A stretch of 64,000 bases of DNA from Halorussus lipolyticus (GTDB taxonomy: Archaea > Halobacteriota > Halobacteria > Halobacteriales > Haladaptataceae): NCBI RefSeq assembly GCF_029338375.1, contig NZ_CP119804.1:310001-374000 (forward strand), given 5' to 3'. This document shows positions 18,194 to 26,649 of the stretch, one piece after another. How positions within the stretch are numbered: the first letter of the stretch is position 1; each line of letters opens with the position of its first letter. The notes beneath the pieces were generated by a model. The model was given only the letters and a program-made list of their open reading frames with translations, was not told the DNA's origin and made no database searches. Position numbers and translations under genes: made by a program.

Positions 18194-18604
18194 ATGAATC
18201 CATGGATAGCTATTGGCGCGCTGGCGCTGGTGGGGCTGTTGATACCGCTCGGGATGATGGCGGTGTCCAGCCTAATCCGGCCCTCCGTGCCCGAACAAGG
18301 AAAAACCACCACCTACGAGAGCGGTGAAGTGCCGACGGGCGGCACGCGAATCCGTTTCAACATCCAGTACTACATGGTCGCGTTGCTGTTCGTCGTCTTC
18401 GACATCGAGACCGTTCTCATCTTCCCTTGGACGGTTATTTACCGTCGAGCGGTCTCGATGGAGGGCGTCGGCCTGACGGGAGCACTCCTCCCGATGCTGA
18501 TCTTCATCGGCGTTCTCGTAGTGGGTCTCGGATGGGCGTGGCGCAACGGTGCCGTTCGGTGGGTCCGCAACCCCGACCGTTCCCAACGGAGCGTGGAACA
18601 ATGA
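18194..18604 (+). CDS. nuoA: NADH dehydrogenase-like complex subunit A
   Basis: A 136-residue membrane subunit with three helices. The conserved loop TTYESGEVPTG and the segment RFNIQYYMVALLFVVFDIE, with its helix-embedded acidic pair, identify NuoA/NDH-3. It is the first gene of the complex I operon, which in haloarchaea is thought to take electrons from a donor other than NADH because nuoEFG are absent. Its TGA overlaps the next ATG. Confidence 0.95.
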   Translation: MNPWIAIGALALVGLLIPLGMMAVSSLIRPSVPEQGKTTTYESGEVPTGGTRIRFNIQYYMVALLFVVFDIETVLIFPWTVIYRRAVSMEGVGLTGALLPMLIFIGVLVVGLGWAWRNGAVRWVRNPDRSQRSVEQ

Positions 18605-18726
18605 ACGGCGTTGCCCGAGACACGGTTTCCAGTCGCACAGGACCACAGACTAACTCCCGCGAATCCGGCCCGGAGAACTCCTCCGTCTCGGCCGTCCCGC
18701 GGTCAAACGGGGCTGATTCATCATGA
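18601..18726 (+). pseudogene. 41-codon mini-ORF in the place of nuoB
   Basis: A frame starting at the ATGA overlap with nuoA encodes 41 Ser/Arg/Asn-rich residues with none of the NuoB cysteines. It ends RSNGADSS then TGA, which loosely resembles haloarchaeal NuoB C-termini as I remember them (RYNWADS). It sits exactly where nuoB normally lies. It is either a nuoB remnant after internal deletion or an unrelated leader preserving translational coupling. It cannot bind the N2 cluster. Confidence 0.55.
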
Positions 18727-18776
18727 CGCAGGTAGTACGCGCTGACCGAGCGACGTTCGAGGAGGTGGGTCGATAA
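18723..18776 (+). pseudogene. 17-codon mini-ORF in the place of nuoCD
   Basis: This starts at an ATGA overlap with the previous mini-ORF and ends with TAA overlapping the nuoH ATG by one base. It encodes MTQVVRADRATFEEVGR; the end TFEEVGR loosely resembles the usual NuoCD end VFGEVDR (recalled from memory). Its last codons contain GGAGGTG, a good ribosome-binding site for nuoH, which could explain why this fragment is retained. The 550-residue NuoCD is otherwise absent. Confidence 0.5.
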
Positions 18777-19870
18777 TGTTCGTCCCCCTCCAAGGACAGG
18801 CAGAGCCTCTGCTCCCCGAGACAATCGGGAAGTGGCTGTTCGGCTCGAACATGGCCATCTGGCAGGAGGCCGTCGCGGCCTTCATCGCCGCGTTCATCGT
18901 CGGCAACATCATGCTGACGATGACCGCCGTCGCTGGCCCGTGGGCCAAGCGGAAGATTACCGCCGCGTTCACCGACCGAATCGCAGTCAACCGGGTCGGT
19001 CCCGCCGGCCTCCTCATCATCGCGGCGGACGCGCTTCGACTCCTCTCGAAGGAACTCATCATTCCCGATAACGTCGACCGACCGGCGTTCGACCTCGCTC
19101 CTCTCGTGGTCGCGTCGTCGGCGCTGTTGGGCTTCGGAGTCATCCCGATGGGGCACATCTTCGGCGTCAATCTGCAACTGGCCGACCCCGAGACCGGGAT
19201 GGCCTACGTGTTCGCGGTGGCCTCCATCGCCACGCTGGGACTGGCGATGGCGGGCTACGCGTCGAGTAACAAGTACTCGCTGATGGGCGGTCTGCGTGCG
19301 ATTGCCCAGAACATCGCCTACGAGATTCCGCTCGTCATCACGGCGGCGTCGGTCGTGCTGTTCACCGACACGCTCCAGATGAGCCAAATCGTGGCGGCCC
19401 AGCAGGAACCGCTGTTCACCATCGCGGGCATCACGATTCCGTCGTGGTTCGCGTTCGTGAACCCCTTCGCGTTCATCCTGTTCATGGTGGCGAACCTCGC
19501 GGAAGTCGGTCGGAACCCCTTCGACATCCCCGAAGCCCCGACCGAAATCGTCGCCGGATACCAGACCGAGTACTCGTCGGTGTACTTCGTGCTGTTCTAC
19601 CTCGGCGAGTTCATCCACATCTTCCTCGGTGGGGCCATCGTCGCCACGCTGTTCCTCGGCGGCCCGACCGGTCCCTTCATTCCCGAGTCGCTCAACTTCG
19701 TCTGGTTCGTCGTCAAGATTTGGGCGGTCTTCCTGTTCACGCAGTGGGCGCGGTCGGCAGTTCCCCGCGTCCGTATCGACCAACTCATCGAGATCGGCTG
19801 GAAGGGCATGCTCGTGTTGAGCTTCGCTAACCTCGTCCTGACGGCCGTCATCGTTGGGGTGATGCTCTAA
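18776..19870 (+). CDS. nuoH: NADH dehydrogenase-like complex subunit H
   Basis: A 364-residue membrane subunit with about eight helices, forming the quinone chamber with NuoB/D in normal complexes. Diagnostic stretches are DRIAVNRVGPAGLLIIAADA and the loop NPFDIPEAPTEIVAGYQTEY. The N-terminus is complete, so the loss of nuoB and nuoCD upstream stops cleanly before this gene. It overlaps nuoI by one base. Confidence 0.95.
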   Translation: MFVPLQGQAEPLLPETIGKWLFGSNMAIWQEAVAAFIAAFIVGNIMLTMTAVAGPWAKRKITAAFTDRIAVNRVGPAGLLIIAADALRLLSKELIIPDNVDRPAFDLAPLVVASSALLGFGVIPMGHIFGVNLQLADPETGMAYVFAVASIATLGLAMAGYASSNKYSLMGGLRAIAQNIAYEIPLVITAASVVLFTDTLQMSQIVAAQQEPLFTIAGITIPSWFAFVNPFAFILFMVANLAEVGRNPFDIPEAPTEIVAGYQTEYSSVYFVLFYLGEFIHIFLGGAIVATLFLGGPTGPFIPESLNFVWFVVKIWAVFLFTQWARSAVPRVRIDQLIEIGWKGMLVLSFANLVLTAVIVGVML

Positions 19871-20331
19871 TGATTGGTGTACTGAAATCGATGGCAACGA
19901 CGATGAAGCACGCACTGGACGGGACCACGTTCACGGTCGAGTACCCTGACGTGGCTCCCGAAGTAAGCCCCCGGTTCCGTGGGGTCCACAAGTTCAGCCA
20001 AGAGCGTTGCATCTGGTGTCGCCAGTGCGAGAACGTCTGTCCGAACGACACGATTCAAATCGTTCAGGACGACCAGCGCAACGGCGAGCAGTACAACCTC
20101 CACATCGGACAGTGCATCTACTGTCGGCTCTGTGAGGAGGTCTGCCCGGTGGACGCCATCCTGCTGACGGAGAACTTCGAGTTCACGGGCGACACCAAAG
20201 GCGACCTCGTCTACAACAAAGAGCAGTTGAAGAACGTGCCGTGGTACAAGGACATGGACCCGCTCGAATCGCGGGAACCCGACCGAGGCGCGTGGATCGG
20301 CGAGGGCGAAGGCGAGGTGGACTACCAGTAA
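19870..20331 (+). CDS. nuoI: complex I ferredoxin-like subunit I
   Basis: A 153-residue peripheral subunit carrying two [4Fe-4S] clusters. Both ligand sets are intact: CIWCRQCENVCP (about 54-65) and CIYCRLCEEVCP (about 93-104). It normally passes electrons to cluster N2 in NuoB. With nuoB missing from this operon its electron acceptor is not evident here. Confidence 0.95.
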   Translation: MIGVLKSMATTMKHALDGTTFTVEYPDVAPEVSPRFRGVHKFSQERCIWCRQCENVCPNDTIQIVQDDQRNGEQYNLHIGQCIYCRLCEEVCPVDAILLTENFEFTGDTKGDLVYNKEQLKNVPWYKDMDPLESREPDRGAWIGEGEGEVDYQ

Positions 20332-20383
20332 GTCCGTCTCGAAACGTTAAAAGGACGATTACCAGAATTTCAAGGTGACTGAG

Positions 20384-20653
20384 ATGGCATACGAACTACT
20401 CACGTTCGGGCTGTTCGCTCTCGTAACGATAGCGAGCAGTCTGGGCGTCGTCCTGGTGCAGGACGTGTGGCAGTCAGCGTTACTGCTGGGTGTCGCGCTA
20501 CTCTCCGTCGCGGTTCATTACGTGATGTTACAGGCGGAGTTCCTCGCGGCGATGCAGGTCCTCGTCTACGTTGGCGGGGTTCTCATCCTCATCACGTTCG
20601 CCGTGATGCTGACGCGCCAGGCTACGACCGAAGAGGAGGTATCGAGAATATGA
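20384..20653 (+). CDS. nuoJ: complex I subunit J, N-terminal half
   Basis: An 89-residue membrane protein with three helices corresponding to the first half of NuoJ (MLQAEFLAAMQVLVYVGGVLI-type third helix). Haloarchaea split NuoJ into two genes, and the second half follows with an ATGA overlap. The ATG at 20384 is chosen over a GTG nine bases upstream; GGTGA just before it can serve as a ribosome-binding site. Confidence 0.88.
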   Translation: MAYELLTFGLFALVTIASSLGVVLVQDVWQSALLLGVALLSVAVHYVMLQAEFLAAMQVLVYVGGVLILITFAVMLTRQATTEEEVSRI

Positions 20654-21021
20654 ATACAGACGACAACAAGAAGTGGCCCGGCGTGGCCGCGCTCGGACTG
20701 TTCGCGGTGATGGCGTGGGTTTTCCTCGGTGCCGAGTTCGGCGAGGCCGCGTCCGGATTCGCGGGTGACGCGGGCGTCACTGCTAGCATCGGCTACGCGA
20801 TGTTCAACATCGCGGCGGACAACGCCATTGCGAGCGAAGGGTTCCTGATTCCCTTCGAAATCATCGACCTCGTGCTGGTCGCCGCACTCGTCGGCGCGGT
20901 CATGCTGGCCCGCCGCGACGAGGGCGGCACGATTACGTCGGCTCTGCGGGCCCACTCCGACGAATCCCAACCGAGCGAGGTTGTCGCCGACGGCGGCAGA
21001 GAGCAGGGAGGTGACCAGTAG
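20650..21021 (+). CDS. complex I subunit J, C-terminal half
   Basis: A 123-residue membrane protein with two helices (about 12-28 and 72-90) and an acidic Ser/Glu-rich tail. It contains IGYAMFN and PFEIIDLVLVAALVGAVMLAR, the C-terminal part of NuoJ. The overlapping ATGA with the first half suggests equimolar synthesis of the two fragments. Confidence 0.85.
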   Translation: MNTDDNKKWPGVAALGLFAVMAWVFLGAEFGEAASGFAGDAGVTASIGYAMFNIAADNAIASEGFLIPFEIIDLVLVAALVGAVMLARRDEGGTITSALRAHSDESQPSEVVADGGREQGGDQ

Positions 21022-21324
21022 ATGGTACCGATAGAGTACTATCTCCTGCTGTCGGCCGCAGTCTTCTGCATCGGCGTGTTCGGCATCCTGACCCGCCGGA
21101 ACGCACTGCTGTTCCTGATGAGCGTCGAGCTAATGCTGAACGCGGCGAACATCAACCTCGTCGCGTTCTCGCGGTTCCACGGCAACCTGACGGGACAGAC
21201 GTTCAGCCTGTTCACGCTGGCACTGGCGGCCGCAGAGGTCGCGGTCGGTATCGGCATCATCCTCGTCCTGTATCGCAACTTCAAGGACGTGGACGTAACC
21301 GAAGCGACTACGATGAGGTGGTAA
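21022..21324 (+). CDS. nuoK: complex I subunit K
   Basis: A 100-residue three-helix proton-channel subunit. It has the conserved helix-embedded glutamates in FLMSVELMLNAANINLVAF and LALAAAEVAVGIGIIL. It starts immediately after the previous stop. Confidence 0.95.
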   Translation: MVPIEYYLLLSAAVFCIGVFGILTRRNALLFLMSVELMLNAANINLVAFSRFHGNLTGQTFSLFTLALAAAEVAVGIGIILVLYRNFKDVDVTEATTMRW

Positions 21325-21328
21325 AACG

Positions 21329-23389
21329 ATGGCAGCACTCCCCTTCGAACTGACTCCGGCCATCGCGGCCCTCCCGTTCGTATCGTTCCTAATCGCGTTG
21401 TTCGTCGGTGCGTTCGCCCCGCGACTGCTCCCCAAGGGCGGCGCGATTCCCGGCATCCTCGCCACGGGTGGCTCGCTTGTGCTGTCGCTGTGGGTGATGC
21501 TCACGGTGTCGGGCGGCGAGACCTACCACGAGTACGTCACGTGGGTTGCAGGCGCTGGCGAAGCGACCTTCGACCTGCATCTGGGCGTCCTCGTGGACCC
21601 GCTGTCGGCGATGATGCTCGTCATCGTCTCGCTGGTGGCCTTCTTGGTCCACATCTTCAGCCTCGGGTACATGAACGACGAGGACGAAGACGGTCTGCCG
21701 CGGTACTACGCCGGTCTCGGCCTGTTCACCGCGAGCATGATGTCGTTCGTCTTCGCGGACAACCTGCTGATGGCGTTCATGTTCTTCGAGCTGGTGGGCC
21801 TGTGTTCGTGGCTCCTCATCGGCTTCTGGTTCACGGACGACGCGCCGCCGAGCGCCGCGAAGAAGGCGTTCCTCGTCACCCGCTTCGGTGACTACTTCTT
21901 CCTCGTCGGCCTCGTCGGCGTCTTCGCCACCTTCGGCACGTCGATGTTCATCGGTAGCGAGAGCCTCGAATCGTTCCCCCACATCGCCGAGCAAGTCCTC
22001 GCCGGTGAGGGCGCGGCCGAGGTGACGACCTACCTCGGTCTCGACCCGCAGGCGTGGTTCGCGGTCCTCGGACTCCTCATCCTCGGCGGCGTCGTCGGCA
22101 AGTCCGCGCAGTTCCCCCTGCACACGTGGCTTCCCGACGCCATGGAGGGTCCGACCCCCGTTTCCGCACTGATTCACGCGGCGACGATGGTCGCGGCGGG
22201 CGTCTACCTCGTCGCGCGAATCTACGGATTCTACGCCCTGCTTCCGCAGGTACTCGCGTTCATCGCGTTCGTCGGCGGCTTCACGGCGCTGTTCGCCGCC
22301 ACGATGGGCGTCGTCAAGCGCGAAATCAAGCAGGTGCTGGCGTACTCGACCATCTCCCAGTACGGCTACATGATGCTCGGACTGGGCGCTGGCGGCTACG
22401 TCGCATCGACTTTCCACCTGATGACCCACGCCTTCTTCAAGGCGCTGTTGTTCCTCGGTGCAGGGTCGGTCATCATCGCAATGCACCACAACGAGGACAT
22501 GTGGGACATGGGCGGTCTCAAAGACCGGATGCCCGTGACCTACTACACCTTCCTCTCCGGGTCGCTCGCGCTGGCGGGCATCGTCCCGTTCGCGGGCTTC
22601 TGGTCGAAGGACGAGATTCTCTACGAGGCGCTCGTCCACGGCCTGAACACGCCGCTTCTGCTCGCGGCCTACGTGATGGGCCTGCTGGCGGTGTTCTTCA
22701 CCGGGTTCTACACCTTCCGGATGGTCGCGCTGACCTTCCACGGTGAGCCTCGGTCCGACACCGCGCGCAACCCCCACGACGTTCGCTGGAACGTCAAGGG
22801 ACCGCTCGCGGTCCTCGGCGTCCTCGCGGCGGTCACAGGCGTCGTCAACATGCTCCCGGTGCAGAAGGTCCTCGGCGTGAAGGGCATCGACTTCCTGCAC
22901 CAGTGGCTCGACAGCGGTCCCGAAGCCCTGTCGGCCCACCACTACAGCAAACTCCTCCACGACTTCGCCCACTACTCGGCGGGCACCATCGGTTCGGAGG
23001 TCACGACGGTCCTGCTGGGTGCGGGCCTCTCGCTGGCCCTCGCACTTGCCGGTGCGGGCCTCGCATGGAAGCTCTACGCCGTCCCGGACCCCGAGGAGCA
23101 CACCGACAAACTCGGTGGTGCGAAGACGGTGCTGTTCAACAACTACTATCAGGACGAGTATCAGGTCTGGCTCGCGGAAGGGTTCACCCTGCCGCTGGCT
23201 CGCGCCGCGGACAAGTTCGACCAAGGCGTCATCGACGGCGTGGTCAACGGCGTCTCCAGCGTGAGCCTGTTCGGTGGCGACCGCATCAAGCGCGTTCAGA
23301 CCGGCGTGGTGTCGAACTACGCCTTCCTGCTGACGGCGAGCTTCGTCGTCCTACTGCTCGTCATCGGTCTCATGGGAGGTTGGTTCTGA
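21329..23389 (+). CDS. nuoL: complex I antiporter-like subunit L
   Basis: A 686-residue proton-pumping subunit with about 16 helices. The antiporter signature FPLHTWLPDAMEGPTPVSALIHAATMVAAG region (about 260-290) and the channel lysine region VLAYSTISQYGYMM are present, with a long C-terminal amphipathic helix region. It is followed directly by nuoM. Confidence 0.95.
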   Translation: MAALPFELTPAIAALPFVSFLIALFVGAFAPRLLPKGGAIPGILATGGSLVLSLWVMLTVSGGETYHEYVTWVAGAGEATFDLHLGVLVDPLSAMMLVIVSLVAFLVHIFSLGYMNDEDEDGLPRYYAGLGLFTASMMSFVFADNLLMAFMFFELVGLCSWLLIGFWFTDDAPPSAAKKAFLVTRFGDYFFLVGLVGVFATFGTSMFIGSESLESFPHIAEQVLAGEGAAEVTTYLGLDPQAWFAVLGLLILGGVVGKSAQFPLHTWLPDAMEGPTPVSALIHAATMVAAGVYLVARIYGFYALLPQVLAFIAFVGGFTALFAATMGVVKREIKQVLAYSTISQYGYMMLGLGAGGYVASTFHLMTHAFFKALLFLGAGSVIIAMHHNEDMWDMGGLKDRMPVTYYTFLSGSLALAGIVPFAGFWSKDEILYEALVHGLNTPLLLAAYVMGLLAVFFTGFYTFRMVALTFHGEPRSDTARNPHDVRWNVKGPLAVLGVLAAVTGVVNMLPVQKVLGVKGIDFLHQWLDSGPEALSAHHYSKLLHDFAHYSAGTIGSEVTTVLLGAGLSLALALAGAGLAWKLYAVPDPEEHTDKLGGAKTVLFNNYYQDEYQVWLAEGFTLPLARAADKFDQGVIDGVVNGVSSVSLFGGDRIKRVQTGVVSNYAFLLTASFVVLLLVIGLMGGWF

Positions 23390-24919
23390 ATGTGGATTGA
23401 AGCACTCATCGCGGTGACGTTGGCGTCCGCGGCCGCGGTCTTCCTCGCCCCGAACAAAGTGGCCGGGAAGCTCGCGTTCGCGCTCAGCCTGCTCCCGATG
23501 GTCGGGAGCCTCTGGATGTACAGCACGTACGAGGCCAGCGGCAACGCCCTGCTCGCAGGGAGCGAACTGGCCTTCGAGACGAACTTCAACTGGGTCGTCG
23601 CCGGACCGTACAGCCTGAGTTGGCACGTCGGCCTCGACGGCATCAGCATGCCGCTGGTCGCGCTGACCACGGTCCTCACGTCGCTGGCCCTGCTGGCGTC
23701 GTGGACTCCCATCGACGAGCGTCAGAGCCAGTTCTACGGCCTGATGCTGTTCTTGGAGGCGAGCCTGTTGGGCGTCTTCTCGGCGCTCGACTTCTTCCTG
23801 TGGTTCGTCTTCTGGGAGATGGTGCTGGTCCCGATGTACGTCCTCATCGGCGTCTGGGGCGGTCCGCGTCGCAAGTACGCGGCCATCAAGATGTTCGTCT
23901 ATACGAACATCGCCAGCCTCGTGATGTTCATCGGGTTCATCGCGCTCGTCTTCGGTCTCGGCGACTCGGTGACGAGCCTCGACATGCCGGCCATCGCCCA
24001 AGCGCTTCGCGCGGGCGAACTCGGTAGTCTGGGTCCGGTCAGCGCGGGCACCCTGAAGGTGGCGGCGTTCGTCGCCATGTTCGCCGGGTTCGCGGTGAAG
24101 GTTCCGGTGGTTCCGTTCCACACGTGGCTTCCGGACGCTCACGTCGAGGCCCCGACGCCGGTCTCCATCATGCTGGCCGGGGTTCTCCTGAAGATGGGTA
24201 CCTACGCCCTGCTCCGGTTCAACTTCACGATGCTCCCGGAGGTCGCCCAGAACAACGCGCCCATCATCGCGGTGTTCGCGGTAGTCAGCGTCATCTACGG
24301 CGCGATGCTGGCGCTGGCCCAGTCCGACCTCAAGCGCATCGTGGCGTACTCGTCGGTCTCCTCGATGGGGTACGTCATCCTCGGACTGGTGGCCTACACG
24401 CTCTACGGCATGGGCGGCGCGACCTTCCAGATGGTCGCGCACGGTCTCATCTCGGGCCTGATGTTCATGTCGGTCGGCGTCATCTACAACACGACCCACA
24501 CCCGGATGGTCTCGGACATGTCCGGGCTGGCTAGCAAGATGCCCATCACCGTGGCGGTGTTCGTCGCGGGCGCGTTCGGTTACATGGGCCTGCCGCTGAT
24601 GGCCGGCTTCGCCGCGGAGCTGTTCATCTTCCTCGGCTCGTTCGGGGCGTTCGCCGGCTCGGTCTGGTTCACGGCCGCCGCGATGTTCGGCATCGTCGTG
24701 GTCGCGGGCTACCTGCTGTTCGCCATGCAGAGGACCCTGTTCGGCGAGTTCGAGGTCGAGACCGACTACGAGGTCGGTCCCGCGGCCTTCCACGACGTCG
24801 CCCCGCTCGTGGTCCTCATCCTGCTGGTCATCCTGCTGGGTGTCGATCCGGGCATCTTCTACGACATGATTCAGAACGCAGTCGATCCGCTGGTTCCGGC
24901 GACCGGAGGTGGTGCATAG
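23390..24919 (+). CDS. nuoM: complex I antiporter-like subunit M
   Basis: A 509-residue antiporter-like subunit with about 14 helices. It has the conserved glutamate in FFLWFVFWEMVLVPMYVLIG and the loop VPFHTWLPDAHVEAPTPVS. It begins one base after the nuoL stop and ends against the nuoN start. Confidence 0.95.
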   Translation: MWIEALIAVTLASAAAVFLAPNKVAGKLAFALSLLPMVGSLWMYSTYEASGNALLAGSELAFETNFNWVVAGPYSLSWHVGLDGISMPLVALTTVLTSLALLASWTPIDERQSQFYGLMLFLEASLLGVFSALDFFLWFVFWEMVLVPMYVLIGVWGGPRRKYAAIKMFVYTNIASLVMFIGFIALVFGLGDSVTSLDMPAIAQALRAGELGSLGPVSAGTLKVAAFVAMFAGFAVKVPVVPFHTWLPDAHVEAPTPVSIMLAGVLLKMGTYALLRFNFTMLPEVAQNNAPIIAVFAVVSVIYGAMLALAQSDLKRIVAYSSVSSMGYVILGLVAYTLYGMGGATFQMVAHGLISGLMFMSVGVIYNTTHTRMVSDMSGLASKMPITVAVFVAGAFGYMGLPLMAGFAAELFIFLGSFGAFAGSVWFTAAAMFGIVVVAGYLLFAMQRTLFGEFEVETDYEVGPAAFHDVAPLVVLILLVILLGVDPGIFYDMIQNAVDPLVPATGGGA

Positions 24920-26413
24920 ATGGCAGTCGAACTTCCGACGTGGACCGCACTCGGTCCGACCCTCGTGTTCGCGGTGACTGCGCTGTTGCTGTTGGTCTTC
25001 GACAGCATCGACCCGGACACGACTAACCGCGGTCTGCTGGCTGGCACGGCGGCCTTCGGGTCGCTGGCGGCGGTCGGTCTCTCGGCGTGGTACCTCGTGG
25101 CTGGCACGGGCGAGGAGCCGATTTCGCTCTATCAGAACACCATCGTCGTGGACACGATGACGCTGTTCTTCGCGTTGGTGTTCGCCAGCGTCACCACGCT
25201 GGTCGTGGTCGCAAGTTACGACTACATGCGCGACCACTCCTATCAGGCGGAGTACTACGCGCTGGTCATGCTGGCGGCGACGGGGATGACGCTGATGGCG
25301 GCCGCGAACAGTCTCGCGGTCGTGTTCGTCAGCCTCGAACTCTCCAGTCTGCCGTCGTTCGCGCTGGTCGCCATCCTGAAGAAGAACCGCGGGAGCGTCG
25401 AGGCCGGTCTGAAGTACTTCCTCATCGGCGCGCTCTCGTCGGCCATCTTCGTCTACGGCATCAGCCTCGTCTACGGTGTCACCGGGTCGCTCCTCCTGCC
25501 GGAGGTCGCCGCGGGCGTCGCCGAGACGGACCTGACGGGCGTGCTGGGCATCGGCGTCATGATGATTCTGGGCGGGTTCGCCTACAAGACTGCCTCCGTG
25601 CCCTTCCACTTCTGGGCACCCGAGGCCTACGAAGGCGCGCCCGCACCGGTCGCGGCCTTCCTCTCGTCGGCGTCGAAGGCCGCCGGGTTCGCCGTGGCCT
25701 TCCGCGTGCTGACGGTCGCCTTCCCCATCGAGGACCTCGTTACCGGCGCGGCGGCCGGCGTGGACTGGGTTCTCGCGGCCCAGATTCTCGCGGTCGTCAC
25801 CATGACGCTCGGTAACTTCGCGGCCGCGACCCAGAGCGAGGTCAAGCGGATGCTCGCGTACTCCTCGATTGGACACGCGGGCTACGTCCTCATCGCGCTG
25901 GCCGCTCTCTCGGGCGGTAGCGACCAGTTCGTGCTGGCGGGCGGGATGGCCCACCTGCTGGTCTACGGGTTCATGAACACGGGTGCGTTCCTGTTCATCG
26001 CCCTCGCGGAGTACTGGTCGGTCGGCCGGACCTTCGAGGACTACAACGGTCTGGCGACGCGGGCACCGTTCGCCTGCGTGGCGATGACCGTCTTCCTGTT
26101 CAGCCTCGCTGGCCTCCCGCCGTTCGGCGGCTTCATGAGCAAGTACTTCCTGTTCGCGGGCGCGGTCCGCGCAGGGTTCTGGTGGCTTGCCGCGGTCGGT
26201 GCCATCAACAGCGCGCTGTCGCTGTACTACTACTCGCGGGTCGTCAAGGCGATGTGGATAGAGGACGCCTCGGGCGACTTCGACATCGAGTCGAAGCCGG
26301 TCGGTCTCTACACCGCGCTCGTCGCGGCCGCCGTCGTGACGGTCCTGCTTCTGCCCGGCTTCGGTTCGGTCTGGCAGTTCGCCACAGACGCCGCCGCGGC
26401 GCTCGTGGCCTGA
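24920..26413 (+). CDS. nuoN: complex I antiporter-like subunit N
   Basis: A 497-residue antiporter-like subunit with about 14 helices. The motif ASVPFHFWAPEAYEGAPAPV and the lysine helix MLAYSSIGHAGYVLIAL are clear. It is the last gene of the operon. The 236-base gap after it holds T-rich and hairpin-prone sequence (26460-26510) but no gene. Confidence 0.95.
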   Translation: MAVELPTWTALGPTLVFAVTALLLLVFDSIDPDTTNRGLLAGTAAFGSLAAVGLSAWYLVAGTGEEPISLYQNTIVVDTMTLFFALVFASVTTLVVVASYDYMRDHSYQAEYYALVMLAATGMTLMAAANSLAVVFVSLELSSLPSFALVAILKKNRGSVEAGLKYFLIGALSSAIFVYGISLVYGVTGSLLLPEVAAGVAETDLTGVLGIGVMMILGGFAYKTASVPFHFWAPEAYEGAPAPVAAFLSSASKAAGFAVAFRVLTVAFPIEDLVTGAAAGVDWVLAAQILAVVTMTLGNFAAATQSEVKRMLAYSSIGHAGYVLIALAALSGGSDQFVLAGGMAHLLVYGFMNTGAFLFIALAEYWSVGRTFEDYNGLATRAPFACVAMTVFLFSLAGLPPFGGFMSKYFLFAGAVRAGFWWLAAVGAINSALSLYYYSRVVKAMWIEDASGDFDIESKPVGLYTALVAAAVVTVLLLPGFGSVWQFATDAAAALVA

Positions 26414-26649
26414 GTCGCTCGCTAATCGACTTCGGTTCGATTTCCGCGGTTCGATTTCCGCGAGTTCATTTTTCGGACCTGCTTCCGGAAGGTAGCTTCC
26501 GCTCGATTCTCACGGGCGAGACTGGCGACACCGGATAGCCATCGAGAGCAGTCCGCCGAAGCGACCTAAAATCCCAACGCTTCGACCGAAACCGACCACA
26601 ACTCGTAGACGGTAGACTTTAGGCCGCGCAACAGGAACCGCGGGGTACG

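Noticed and set aside
21389-25954. Very long minus-strand open frames (611 and 867 codons) opposite nuoL, nuoM and nuoN
   Set aside because: They are complements of GC-rich membrane-protein genes, are full of Arg/His/Asp/Gln, and show no family motif.
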